DNA from: Davidsoniella eucalypti
Taxonomy: Eukaryota; Ascomycota; Sordariomycetes; Microascales; Ceratocystidaceae
Assembly (NCBI GenBank): GCA_004009845.1
Contig: RMBW01000101.1
Coordinates: 1 to 64,000, forward strand
Length of the DNA: 64,000 bases
Reading direction: 5' to 3'
The translations under genes and the position numbers were made by a program. Numbering within the stretch: position 1 is the first letter of the stretch; every line of letters begins with the position of its first letter. The notes under the pieces are model-generated. The model did not search any database and was not told where the DNA came from. It saw only the letters and a program-made list of their open reading frames with translations. This document shows, one piece after another, positions 35,942 to 47,888 of this stretch.

Positions 35942-36847
35942 TACAGCAACGGATATCCTGCTTGGTGCTAAGCCTTGGGTTCGGGGGGAGGGTGGGAAAG
36001 AGCAGAGTCCTGTGGTCGTATAGACACACAAAGGAGGAAAGTTCTGGCCGAGAGACTAAGCTAAAATAGAAGAATGAGTCTGCCTGATCGTACAAAGAAT
36101 ACAACGTTGGCAGGTCGTCCCCAGCCAAGAGCTCGGTTGGCCAGCTTTAAGTAAAGTCGCGCATTTCTTTTACAGTCGGCTCAGCAAACTGCCTGTGTTT
36201 GAGCCGGGCTGAGCATGCGCGTTGCCCGACATTCTGTAGTCCTGGTGACCTGCTCTCGGCTAACTGTTTTCCCGGCCCGGCATCTGGTCGTGATACAAAA
36301 CACAATTCCAACTGCTGCTTTCGTTGGTTCGATCTGCCGTCAACACTACCGCTGAACTTTGTATCCTTCTGCTCGCCTGGAACGCTAGGCTATTTTAGGG
36401 GGAGACTCGCTGTAAATGCGGAGGCTAACAGTGGAAGCTTTCGGTATAAATGGCGCTAAAGCAAACAGAGCTCCTTGGTTGGTGGCCCAAAAACACAATA
36501 CAGGAGGTCTGAGAGCAGGTCACATTACCCCAGATTCTGCAGCGGAAGCCATTCTCGAGGTTCTCAAGGCCTCGGATAAAGAAATTTCCCTAGTAAACGG
36601 GTAAATATAACGGCTGATGAATCCGTTCTTCTGCTTGTACTTTTTGTAGGGCGAAATAAACTCCCGTGAATGCGAGAATATCATTGTAGCCAAGCCAGGC
36701 CAAGTATATCTAGTGCACAGCAAGAGAATAATCCAGTCTGCAGTCCATCTTTCTCTCTATATTTTCTTCTTGTTGTTTTCTAGGCCTTTTTCTATTCAAA
36801 TTCTCTACTGAGTACGTCTGCTACATCTACATCTGTCTATTCCAACC
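35942..36847. promoter_or_regulatory. Shared divergent promoter of thiolase and CoA-transferase genes
   Basis: 906 bases separate the two start codons of oppositely transcribed genes of the same pathway, so both promoters are here. I could not identify a specific factor site with confidence. Confidence 0.55.
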
Positions 36848-38479
36848 ATGAGGCTACTCATCCAAAAATCACCGGCCTTTCTCCTCAGAGCATCGGCTCA
36901 GGGTTGTGCCGTCGCCGTAGGTACGTCCGTTAGGGTTATCGAACAACATATGCTGACTAATCTCCCCTAGGCCACTCCAGGCTCCAGCCGCTTCTTCTCG
37001 GCTTCAGTCCGTCTTCACCGTATCAACAAGATCTTAGAGTCGCCCCTCGAGGCCGTTCGGGACATCAAGCCCGGCTCGACCGTTCTATGCGGCGGTTTCG
37101 GTCTCTGCGGTGTTCCAGACACGTTGATCGCCGCTGTTGAGAAGACGCCGTCCATCTCCGGTCTTACCGTCGTCTCCAACAACGCCGGCACCGACACCGA
37201 CGGACTCAGTGCGTTATTACGGTCTCGTCAGATCACCAAGATGGTCTCGTCGTACATTGGCGCTAACAAGACCTTTGAGACCGCCTATCTCACCGGCGCC
37301 ATCGAGCTTGAGCTCACTCCACAGGGCACACTAGCCGAGCGCTGTGCTGCCGGCGCCAAGGGCATCCCGGCTTTCTACACGCCTGCCGGCGTTGGCACCG
37401 TGATCGAGACGGGCGATTTACCCGTGTCGTACACTCCTGATGGTGTCCCGGCTACCTTTTCAGCGCCCAAGCATACTGAAGTCTTCAACGGCCGCAAGTA
37501 TCTTCTCGAAGAATCCATTGCTGGCGACGTGGCACTGGTACGCGCCCACAAGGCCGATCGTCTCGGCAACTGTTCGTTCCGCCTGACAGCCATGAACTTC
37601 AATCGCGTCATGGCTGCTAACGCCAAGTTGACCATCGTCGAGGCTGAGCACATTGTCAATCCCGGAGAGATTCCCGCCGATTCAGTGCATCTAGCCGGTA
37701 TCTATGTAGACCGGGTGGTTCAGAGCACGGGGCCCCTCGACCCCAAAGAGAAGAAGATTGAACGGTTGACGTTTGCTAAGCCGCCCGCTAATGCTGGTGA
37801 CAAGCCGACCGCCGATGATAAGCGTTTCCGTATCGCACGTCGTGCTGCTCAGGAGTTCCGCAACGGCATGCACGTCAACCTTGGTATCGGCATCCCAACT
37901 CTCGCCCCAACCTTTGCGCCCAGCGACGTCGAGGTACGCCTTCACAGTGAGAACGGCATTATCGGCTTCGGTGACTTCCCCCAGCCCGGCCAGCAGGATG
38001 CTGATCTGATCAACGCCGCCAAGGAGATTGTCACGCTGGCGCCCGGTGCCGCTGTCTTCGGCTCTGATGAGAGCTTCGGCATGATCCGCGCTGGCCGCAT
38101 CGATCTAACCATGCTGGGTGCCATGCAAGTCAGTGCCTCTGGTGATCTAGCTAACTGGACTGTTCCTGGGAAAAAGCTCAAGGGCTTTGGCGGCGCCATC
38201 GATCTGGTGAGCAACCCAGAACACACACGTGTTGTAGTCACCATGGAACACGTCGATAAGAGCGGACGGCCTAAGATTCTGGCCAATTGCAGCTTCCCGC
38301 TCACGGGTAAACGCTGTGTTCAACGCATTATCACCGATCTAGCTGTCTTCGATGTTGATCTGCACAGCGATAAAGGCGGCCTCACGCTGATCGAGATCGC
38401 AGAAGGTGTCACTGTCGACGAAGTCCGCAAGCTTACAGAAGCCGAGTTTGTGGTGGCGTCTGACCTCAAGACGATATAG
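36848..38479 (+). CDS. Succinyl-CoA:3-ketoacid CoA-transferase (SCOT), mitochondrial
   Basis: Transfers CoA from succinyl-CoA to acetoacetate in mitochondria. Exons are 36848-36920 and 36981-38479, 523 residues. The intron is GTACGT...CCAG; a nearer AG at 36970 would break the frame, whereas the AG at 36980 keeps it. Exon 1 plus the start of exon 2 encode a basic, Ser-rich presequence (MRLLIQKSPAFLLRAS, then GSSRFFSASVRLHR). The alpha half has GSTVLCGGFGLCGVPDTLI, and the beta half has GMHVNLGIGIPTLAP and the catalytic glutamate about residue 348 in SENGIIGFG. Both halves are fused, as in eukaryotic SCOT. Some fungal relatives act as acetate or propionate CoA-transferases, but the sequence resembles SCOT more. 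Confidence 0.9.
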
Positions 38480-38543
38480 ATGGGCAATAATTAGAATGGC
38501 CCGTCGAAATAAACAATGTAGATATCAACATTCAATGTAATAA
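38480..38543 (+). other. 3' flank of the SCOT gene
   Basis: Short AT-rich flank before the retroelement insertion; the pre-insertion target GACCAAGTTCCAAGAT begins at 38544. Confidence 0.5.
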
Positions 38544-38559
38544 GACCAAGTTCCAAGAT

Positions 38560-38826
38560 ACATTTATTTAGCCTTTTACGTCTTTATGTGAATCATGTGG
38601 ATCCGACCTTGGTGGATCGGGAGGGATTAAACAGCATTGAGCTAAAACCTTCTTCACAGCCGTCCCTCTGGTAGGTTACTGGAACATTCATAGTGTTTGT
38701 TGTCCTCCGGTGATATGTGCTGGTCGCTCTTGAAACCCCACGACGAAGGGGAATTTCTCGTCTTTGGACAAAGGAGGAGGTACCGTGAACTCAAAGGTAA
38801 CCCCGAGGGTTGTACGAGGAAAGGTT
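38560..38826 (-). mobile_element. Short retroelement A5, 267 bp, with 16-bp target-site duplication
   Basis: The element is flanked by direct copies of GACCAAGTTCCAAGAT at 38544-38559 and 38827-38842. On the minus strand it begins AACCTTTCCTCGTACAACCC, the A-family 5' terminus, and ends with ACATAAAGACGTAAAAGG and TAAATAAAT (tail-2). It equals copy A6 (54400-55277) with the middle removed: about 135 bases of the 5' module, then GGGACGGCTGTGAAGAAG and the tail. There is no ORF. The well-preserved duplication points to a fairly recent insertion. Confidence 0.88.
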
Positions 38827-38842
38827 GACCAAGTTCCAAGAT

Positions 38843-41800
38843 TCTCTACCGATTGAGTCGAAAACGAGCTCTTAGATAAATCTCAGACTATAAATAAAAT
38901 CATCATTACATCGTACAGGCTCGTATAACCCTAAGTCACATTGGTTTCAAGGAACAGTAGAACCGCCCAGGTTGCAACGGAAACTTGATTCTCTGTTCCG
39001 TTATAACGTAGTTTCGTCATTTCAAGATCAACAAACAGGAAAAGGTTCATGGCAACTCTTGATCTCTTACGTCAAAGCAAATCCCCCCCCCTCTCCCGCA
39101 TCTTATTGTTTTGACCTGTTCCTGTGTGCCCTGTTTTAGCACATACATATCTGTATACTCAAGTAACCTCGTGAATGCATTGACTCCCTCGATCGCCCTA
39201 GTAAGATGGAGCGATAAGACAATCTACTACATCATTCGGTGAGATGAAAGAAGGTGTTGTGTCTTTTTTTTTTGAAAGAGAGAGAGAGATTTCAGATTTC
39301 TTACTATGCATTGAGGCGCTGAAGTAGTAATGCTGCAAAAGAAGGCCCATGGTTTCGAGTTGCTATGGTGCAGTTTCTAGGTTCAGGTTCGGTATGTGGG
39401 ATGAGGAGAGGCAAGAAAAGGCGCCTAAGCGTCAACTGCCAAGGCGCCGCTTTGTTTTCTTTGTGTGCCTTTTGTGGCCCTTTGTGCCCTTTTTACTCTT
39501 TATTTCTTGGACCTTTGCTTGGATTTTTGTTTCTTTTCTTGGAAGGGGGGGGGGGCTTCAAGGTGTTTCCAGCAACGTTTCCGATATGAAGCCGGATAAA
39601 AGAAGGTTTATACTTAGTACAACTATGTACCATAATGATCAACCATCAGACGAGCGGTGATCAGCAAAATTCGAGCTAGTAAGCCCGGCCACTTGGGGTG
39701 CAATCCTATATTCCGTTCTTTCAGGGTTGCCGAGGATTCAGGGTTGCCGAGAAGGCAATAGAAAGACGCAGGAGATGACAGGATACATATGTATCTGTAT
39801 GTAAGAATGATAAGTAAGCATAGGCAAGATGGAAATCCGATAGATAAGAGCAAACAGACAAGCGAGTGCAACCGAAACTGGCCCGTTGCTGCATATGTGG
39901 ATAGTAAAAATACCATTCCACATATTGTACATAGATACAGATATTTATTTATTTTAGTTTAATCCATTTTTTTAAGGCAGAAATGGGCTATGTAGCACAC
40001 ATACAGTGTAGTCTGTGTAAGTGGCGTAAGTGGTTAGACAGGTTATTGGATGAGTAAGCAGCAGTGGACAGCATTTGCGGAATTCCCTTAGTTCGTCTGC
40101 CATTGTTGCCAATCTGGCTAGTTAATGGCTTTAAAGTCGGAACCAAGACTTTAAGTCCGGGCTCCAGTCATTCTGATTGTATGGTCGTTAGCATGGTGTT
40201 GTCTCATTGCCCACGAAGAGATTACCAGAATAGGTAAGCGTTGAGTTGTGCAATCCCAGAAAACCAATTAATTTAATTTGATTAAGAAGACGGGCCTGGA
40301 AAAGAAAAAAAAAAAGAAAAAGAAATAAAAAAAGACATGGGATCAAGCAGGGCTTCTGGAAAATCTACTTAACCGCAAAATATTAAGCAGACGTAACTTT
40401 GTTTCTAACCGACCTGTCCGGATTGGTAAATACGAGCGTAGGGTTGATGCACCGACTAGGGTTCACACAGCCACGTTCTCTTAGCGAGAAATAGATGTCG
40501 TTGTTGACTAAATGTGAGTTTAACTGTAGGTAATCCCGAAAAAAACTAGAAACCAGCTGATACTAAATGTAAGACGACATATCAAACCAAGATACAAACA
40601 GAAAACAAGAAGAATGTAAAAAAAGAATATTTAACAAGTGCATAGAAAGATCTGAATACACAAAAGAAGCACTGGCGGTAAGCTATGGGCTCGATTCTTG
40701 CCGATTTGCTGACAGGAAAATAAGGAAACAGAACACTGACACCATAGTGAACTCTACGAGAAATAAACGAGATTTAATTATTCGTCAAAAGCCCAGACAA
40801 GGCTAGGCAGGCAAAGCAAAGCCAAGAAGCAAAGCCAAGAAGCAAGCTTGGACTGGATACAGATAGTGGTTAGTTGGTCGGATCTCTGGACCTTGTTAAG
40901 ATGCCATGGCACAGAAACGATAAAGAGAAAAAATTGGCGCGTTTGTGACAGTTAAAAAGCTTGTTCAACGAGCCAAGCGTGGGTATAGAGGAGGGGATAG
41001 GAGAAGCTTTTTTAGCCTGAGTTCGGGGCTGATAGGCAACCCGACCGCCCGCATTCCCAGCGTTTGGCATTATTTTGCTGCGTATCGGCCTGTAAAAGTC
41101 GCAGTAGACAGCTCGATCTCAAGGCTTGGCCTACTAGAAAACGGGACTCCGCCCATTTTGGGGACTAGCGCGACGTCGCTTAGCGACCGCTAATTTATCG
41201 TGAAGAGCATTTACTTGGTGGATTCAGGGCACTTACATAGCACAATATAGCGATAAGCCCACTTTAAAAAAACGGCCACAGGGCCTGGCTCCTTTTTTGG
41301 CAGGCTGAATCATGTATGCAATCATGAATTTTGTTGCCACCCCACCAACCCGAACAGCGGTGTTTGGCCAAATAAACGAAGAATAAGTAAATGAGGAAAA
41401 TAAACGAAGAAAAAGCAACAGTGATGTGCGGATTGCTCATCATGAGTAAACACAAGACAGGAGCTGAAAGTAGGGCATTTCTCTAGCAAGGGAAGCGAAA
41501 TGCACAGAGTAGGGCCAGATAACAACGGAGATAGTCGGTGGAGTTAGAGAGTGGATCGAGAACAAAGAGGGATATCGGCAAAGACACGACGTTCTTTCTG
41601 TGTTTGGTAACCTGCTCGTGGCCGGCAATCAGTGGCAATTACGAGGCTTTGCAGGCCCCATTTATGAGCTGCTATACGGCTCGTTTAATGGGTTACTGCC
41701 TGATTTACACGGCGAGCTGGATTAGGAAACGGCAGAAGAACGGCGTGGCTGCCTTCCCACTTTTGTTATTTTGTTATTTTGTTATTGTGTTATTTTCGAT

Positions 41801-42225
41801 TGCTGACTAGCTTGTCAAAAGAAGCGTTTTGACCGTTCGTTTTGTTCGTTTGTTTTGTTCGTCGGCGCATTTGATTAATTCGGTTAATTTGCGATTATTG
41901 CTGCTGAAACTACGTTCTGTTTGTTGCCTTGCTTGTTCTCACTTCTCCTTAATTGCTCGTCTCCTTCGCTGATAAGCTGGGCAGTCTTCATGTTTATTAA
42001 GACCACCTGCCTCCGCCCTGATCTCGATCCGATCTCCGTTCTCCTCTCCTCCACCAACCAGCTCTTCTTCTCCTCTCCGCTCTTCTTCTTCTCTTTTTTC
42101 ATAATACTCCCCATCTACACTCACTAGACCTAGACCCCGTCTCTGCCGCCCATTGTACGCTATCCGCAGAGACCGACACCGCTCCAACACACCATCAGCA
42201 CATCCACCGTCTCTTCACCGCCACG
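38843..42225. other. Long gene-free spacer
   Basis: About 3.4 kb with no supported gene. Small tandem repeats occur: a TCAGGGTTGCCGAG unit twice at 39720-39753, an AAGCAAAGCCAAG unit at 40810-40850, and a TTTTGTTA-type run at 41760-41800. The CT-rich stretch at 41920-42225 is probably the leader and promoter of the ABC transporter gene. Confidence 0.5.
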
Positions 42226-45200
42226 ATGACGGCGTCTCCCGACCCCGAAAAGACCGGGGCCGTGCCTCGTACGTCCGGCTCTGGCTCTGCCACTGAGCGG
42301 GCCCCGTCCCGCTCTTCGCAGCAGCTCCCTGGCAAGGCGGGCTCTGGCAAGGCCCAGACTGCGGGCGCCAACGACACCGGCAACCGCCGAGCCTCCAACG
42401 AGGTCTCGATTGCCGATGCCGATCCGTTCGCTCATCTGCCCGAGGACGAGGCTGCCATTCTGCGTCGCCAGGTTGCGACCCCCAATGTTGCGGCCACTAT
42501 GAAGACCATGTACCGCTATGCCTCGCGCAACGACTCCATAATCATCGCCGTATCGTCTCTGTGCGCTATCGCTGCCGGTGCTGCCTTGCCGCTGATGACC
42601 GTGCTCTTCGGGTCGCTGCAGGGCATCTTCGCCGACTTCCTCACTGGCGCCGTCGACTACGACCACTTCATGGACAAGATGACGCACTTTGTCCTCTACT
42701 TTGTCTACCTCGGTATTGCCGAGTTCGTTACCACCTACGTCTCTACTGTCGGTTTCATCTACACCGGCGAGCACATCAGTGCCAAGATCCGCGAGCACTA
42801 CCTCGAGAGCTGTCTACGCCAGAACATCGGCTACTTCGACAAGCTGGGTGCCGGCGAGGTTACTACGCGCATCACTGCCGACACCAACCTCATCCAGGAC
42901 GGTATCTCTGAGAAGGTCGGCCTGACTCAGACTGCCGTGGCCACCTTCATCTCCGCCTTCGTTATCAGCTACATCAAGTACTGGAAGCTGGCTCTGATTC
43001 TGACCAGCACTGTCGTTGCCCTGATCATCAACCTGGGCATCGGCTCGCGCTTCATCGTCAAGTACAACAAGTCCTCTCTGGATGCCTACGCCCAGGGCGG
43101 CAGTATTGCCGAGGAGGTTCTGGGCAGTGTCCGCAACGCCATTGCCTTTTCGACCCAGGACCGCCTGGCCAAGCGCTACGATTCTCACCTGACCCGTGCC
43201 GAGAAGTTCGGCTGGCGTGTCAAGGCTGTGCTGGCTGTCATGATCGCCGGCATGATGCTGGTGCTGTACCTCAACTATGGTCTGGCTTTCTGGCAGGGCT
43301 CGTACTTCATCGTCAACGGCATTGTTCCGCTCAGTGACGTGATCACTATCCTCATGGCTGTCATGGTTGGTGCTTTCAACCTGAGCAACATGGCCCCTAA
43401 CATCCAGGCTTTCACCACTGGTATCGCTGCTGCTGCCAAGATCTTCAACACCATCGACCGCCAGTCCCCTCTGGACTCATCTTCGGATGCTGGTGCCCGT
43501 CTGCCCAACATTGAGGGAACTATCACTCTGGAGAACATCAAGCACATATACCCCTCGCGCCCTGACGTCGTTGTCATGGACGGCGTTAGCCTGACCATCC
43601 CCGCCGGCAAGACCACTGCTCTCGTCGGTGCTTCTGGCTCTGGAAAGTCTACTATTGTTGGTCTGGTCGAGCGCTTCTACGATCCCGTCCAGGGCCGTGT
43701 CCTCATTGACGGAACTGATGTTTCTACCCTGAACCTGCGCTGGCTGCGTCAACAGATGGCTCTTGTCCAACAGGAGCCTACGCTATTTGGAACTACTATC
43801 TACGAGAACATCCGCTACGGTCTGATCGGCACGGAATGGGAGGACGCTAGCGCCGAGAAGCAGCGTGAACTGATTGTGGCTGCTGCTAAGAAGGCTAATG
43901 CTCACGACTTCATATCTGATCTTCCCGAAGGCTATGAAACCAATGTTGGTGATCGCGGTTTCTTGCTGTCTGGTGGCCAGAAGCAGCGTATTGCCATCTC
44001 TCGCGCCGTAGTCTCCGACCCCAAGAGTAAGCAAACTCAACCACTCCCTTCGAACAATGTATATACAACATGCTAACAATCTTTAATAGTTCTTCTTCTG
44101 GATGAAGCCACTTCCGCTCTGGACACCAAGTCCGAGGGTGTTGTCCAGGCTGCTCTCGAGGCCGCCTCTTCTGGCCGCACTACCATCACCATTGCTCACC
44201 GTTTGTCTACCATCAAGGATGCCCACAACATCATCGTCATGTCTGCTGGTCGTATTGTCGAACAGGGTACCCACGATGAACTTCTGGAGCTCAAGGGTGC
44301 CTACTTCAACCTGGTCTCTGCCCAGAACATTGCTACCGCTGTCGAATCTTCTGCCGCCGAGGATCTGGAGGAACTCGTTGAACTGGATGCTCAACTGACC
44401 CGTGAACTATCCCGCAAGGCTTCTGCCACTAATGAAAAGGATATCGAGGCCGGCAATACTTTGGGTGCTTCCAGATCCGCTGCTTCTGCTATCGCTGCTG
44501 GCGCCTACAATTCCCAGGCCGAGGCCGAGGGTGAGCTCAAGTACTCTCTGTGGACTCTGATCAAGCTGATTGCTAGCTTCAACCGTTCTGAATGGCCTCT
44601 CATGCTTGGTGGTCTGCTCTTTAGCATTATCTGCGGTGGTGGTAACCCGACCATGGCTGTCCTGTTCTCCAAGGAGATTACTACGCTGTCTGTTGTCATC
44701 ACTCCCGAGAACAAGCACGATGTCAAGCATGACTCTGATTTCTTCTCCGCCATGTTCCTGATGCTTGCCTTTGTCATGTGGATCTCGTTCTCTGGTCAAG
44801 GTATTCTCTTCGCCAAGTGCTCTGAGCGTCTGGTTCACCGTGTCCGTGACAAGGCTTTCCGTGCCATGCTTCGCCAGGATGTTGCCTTCTTCGACCGTGA
44901 CGAGAACACTTCTGGTGCCCTGACTTCTTTCCTGTCTACCGAGACTACTCATGTTGCTGGTCTGTCTGGTGCTACCCTCGGCACACTGTTCATGGTCACT
45001 ACCACCCTGGTCTCTGCTCTGACTCTGGCTATCGCTATCGGCTGGAAGCTGTCTCTTGTCTGCACTGCCACTATCCCTTTGCTGCTTGCTTGCGGTTACT
45101 TCCGTTTCTCTATGCTGGCTCACTTCCAGCACCGTAGCAAGACTGCTTACCAGTCTTCGGCTTCCTACGCCTCCGAGGCCGTGTCTGCCATCCGCACCGT

Positions 45201-46329
45201 TGCTGCCCTTACCCGTGAGGGTGACGTTCTGGCACAGTACCGTGACCGCCTGGCTCAGCAGCAGCGCACCTCTCTTGTCAGCGTCGCCAAGTCGTCGATT
45301 CTGTACGCTTCTTCGCAATCGCTCATCTTCCTGTGCTTCGCTCTGGGTTTCTGGTACGGTGGTAAGCTCATCGCCCTGCGTGAGTACGACATGTTCCAGT
45401 TCTTCGTGTGTTTCTCTGCCGTCATCTTCGGTGCCCAGTCGGCTGGTACGGTGTTCTCGTTCGCCCCCGACATGGGCAAGGCTCACCAGGCTGCTGCCGA
45501 GCTCAAGACTCTGTTTGATCGCCAGCCCTCTATCGATTCTTGGGGTACTGGTGGCCAGCCTCTCGGCAAGGTCGAGGGTCTCATCGAGTTCCGCAACGTG
45601 CACTTCCGCTACCCTACTCGCCCTCAGCAGCCTGTCCTGCGTGGTCTTAACCTCACTGTCAAGCCTGGTCAGTATGTTGCCCTTGTCGGTGCTTCTGGCT
45701 GCGGAAAGTCGACTACTGTGGCTCTTCTGGAACGCTTCTACGACCCCCTTGCTGGTCAAGTCCTGATCGACGGTCAAGATGTTGCTTCCCTGAATGTCGC
45801 TCAGTACCGTTCTCACATTGCCCTCGTGTCTCAAGAGCCTACCCTGTACCAGGGAACCATGCGCGACAACATCGTCCTGGGTTCTGAACGTCCCACCGAA
45901 GAAATCACCGATGCCGAAGTTGAACACGCCTGCCGTGAAGCCAACATCTACGACTTCATCATGTCTCTGCCTGAAGGTTTCTCTACCAACGTGGGTAGCA
46001 AGGGTGGTCTTCTATCCGGTGGTCAGAAGCAGCGTGTGGCCATTGCCCGTGCCCTGATTCGTGATCCTAAGATTCTTCTTCTGGACGAGGCTACCTCGGC
46101 TCTCGACTCTGAGAGTGAGCACGTCGTGCAGGCAGCTTTGGATAAGGCGGCCAAGGGCCGTACTACCATTGCCGTAGCCCATCGTCTGAGCACGATCCAG
46201 AAGGCTGATATCATCTTCGTCTTCGACCAGGGCCGTATCGTCGAACAGGGCACGCATGCTGAGTTGATGAAGCTTAATGGCCGGTACGCTGAGCTTGTCA
46301 ACCTTCAGAGTCTGGAGAAGAATGCATAA
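42226..46329 (+). CDS. Full-size ABCB/MDR-type ABC transporter
   Basis: An ATP-driven exporter of 1346 residues with TMD-NBD-TMD-NBD layout, probably in the plasma membrane; fungal relatives export drugs or, as in Ste6, a lipopeptide pheromone. Exons are 42226-44026 and 44090-46329; the single intron (GTAAGC...TAG) falls just before the first Walker B. NBD1 has GASGSGKST (near residue 468), LSGGQKQRIAISRA and LLLDEATSALDT. NBD2 has GASGCGKST, LSGGQKQRVAIARAL and LLLDEATSALDS with DKAAKGRTTIAVAHRLST. Both Walker A lysines and both glutamates after Walker B are present, so both sites look catalytically competent. The N-terminal 80 residues are hydrophilic. Substrate is unknown. Confidence 0.93.
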
Positions 46330-46924
46330 AGAAATCCAGGAGATTAAAAAAAAGTAATATTCCGGTCCTTTTTGTTGTTCCTTTCCGTTCTCTAATGGTA
46401 ATGATTTAATTATGATCTTTGATCAAGATCTATTCATTTTGATATCTTTCTGTTTTTTTTTTCTTTCTTTCTAGCGTCTTGATTTTGTCTTCCTTTTTTA
46501 TAAATCTCTTCCCATTTTAAGTTATTATTTTTCTCATTTTTTATTTTACTTTTACTCTTTTTACATCTCATTTTTTACCCGTCAACTATATTTACCCATG
46601 GCATATAGTTATGCATTTTGTTTCTGCAATTTTTTATCATTATTTGCAAGAATTTACTAGCTCTTCTTCTAGCTGGTCTATCTTTAGACTGTATCTTGAT
46701 GAATAAATAATTCAAAAGTTGTATCTACATTTCCATGTCTCTATCTATTTATTGCCTAATAACTCTGCGTGTGTATGTATGTCTCTTATTCTTCATGTTT
46801 TATTCTCTGTCTGTCTTATGTATATGTATTTGTATCAATACCCACCCCCCCCCCAAAAAAAATAAAAATACATCAATATAACAAACAACCAACCATCATC
46901 TACTCGAGATAGATACCAAAAAGA
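46330..46924. other. 3' flank of ABC gene and spacer
   Basis: T-rich and homopolymer-rich sequence (C and A runs near 46840-46865); no gene recognised. Confidence 0.55.
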
Positions 46925-47020
46925 TGCTCACTACCAGGGTCGAACTGGCGACCTTCGCATTTACTTGATATTCGAGGCTGAATATTAGTACGACGCTCTA
47001 ACCAACTGAGCTAAGCGAGC
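46925..47020 (-). tRNA. tRNA-Ile(AAU) with 22-nt intron
   Basis: On the minus strand the acceptor GCTCGCT (47020-47014) pairs with AGTGAGC, with one G-U pair. The D arm is GCTC-AGTTGGTTA-GAGC, the anticodon stem TCGTA pairs with TGCGA, and the loop CTAATA gives anticodon AAT. A 22-nt intron follows position 37. The T arm is GCCAG-TTCGACC-CTGGT and the discriminator base is A. All stems close and the mature length is 74 nt. The retroelement island begins about 60 bases upstream of its 5' end. Confidence 0.92.
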
Positions 47021-47082
47021 TTCGGAGAATGGTGGTGATACTTCCGTACATAGCAGATCACCCGGAGTGGCGCCGGCCGGAC

Positions 47083-47098
47083 CGTGTACTGTACCACA
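47083..47098 (+). repeat. Target-site duplication, first copy (A3)
   Basis: CGTGTACTGTACCACA occurs here and at 47845-47860, flanking element A3. The first 15 bases recur at 47887-47901. Confidence 0.85.
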
Positions 47099-47844
47099 CA
47101 ACCTTTCCTCCTACAACCCTCGGGGGGGTACCTTTGAGTTCGAGTACCCCCCCCTCCGTCCAAAGACGAATTTTTCCCCTTCGTCGTGGGTTTTAAGAGC
47201 GACCAGCACATATCCCCAATGCTGCTGTCCATTCTCGTTTTCTTTTTCGACACTTGTCGACTTCGAAGCACCGTTTCGTGAGGCCTTGAGCCCGATTTCC
47301 CCTCTCGAGGGACGTTCTCACCAGCGACCGACCCCGCACCTTTTCGATCGTTGGTCTCCCGAGTCTATCCACTCACCTCAGGGAGCCACACTCACACACG
47401 GCGGGCAGCCTTTTGAAGGTTCCGGATGCCCGACCCCGCGGCGCGGGAATCTTGTCGCTGTTGCTTCATCCATAGCACCCGACTCGATTACGCCAAATTT
47501 TTCATTCTTACGGCCACGATCACCAGCCTCTTGGAGGCTCACTGAATAGTGGGGATGGTAGCTCCACTTAGGAGTTGGTTTTGTGGATCTGTCTTTTGGG
47601 GAATAGTTTTGTGGATGCACTGGTTTTTTTTTTTTTTTTTTTTTTTTTTGTATTTGTTTTTGTTGCTCATAGTGGAGGTATGGACCACTAGTTCTTCGGG
47701 GCTAGGGGACGGTCTCGTCCCGCACATACAAAGCTATTGAGCTTGTCGAGCGGAGGACGTTAAATATCTGTCCGGTAGCCAATCCGGCGTCGTATGATCT
47801 TAGTGATTTAGGTAGACGTTAAATATAATCAAATCAAATCAAAA
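47098..47844 (+). mobile_element. Chimeric short retroelement A3 (A-family body, tail-1 end)
   Basis: The element starts at ACAACCTTTCCTCCTACAAC and carries the A-family body to about 47590 (shared with A2 and A6). A 26-base T run follows (47624-47649), then about 195 bases almost identical to the 3' UTR of LINE-B (47650-47844 against 49628-49828), ending with GACGTTAAATATAATC and ATCAA repeats. It is bounded by a 16-bp target-site duplication. It has no long ORF, so it must have been moved by an enzyme in trans, plausibly that of a LINE with the same tail. Confidence 0.85.
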
Positions 47845-47859
47845 CGTGTACTGTACCAC

Positions 47860-47886
47860 AATTAAATATAATCAAATCAAATCAAA
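47860..47886 (+). mobile_element. 27-bp tail-1 remnant between two target-site copies
   Basis: ATTAAATATAATC plus ATCAA repeats lies between the second and third copies of CGTGTACTGTACCAC. It looks like an insertion truncated to its last 27 bases at the same target. Confidence 0.7.
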
Positions 47887-47888
47887 CG

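Noticed and set aside
36961..36970. First AG as the SCOT intron acceptor
   Set aside because: It puts exon 2 out of frame with the preceding exon; the AG ten bases later keeps the frame and a coherent presequence.
44407..45927. 506-codon minus-strand frame
   Set aside because: Antisense of the second half of the ABC transporter; no domain of its own.
47067..47549. 160-codon frame in A3
   Set aside because: The frame is not kept in A2 or A6; the element looks non-coding.
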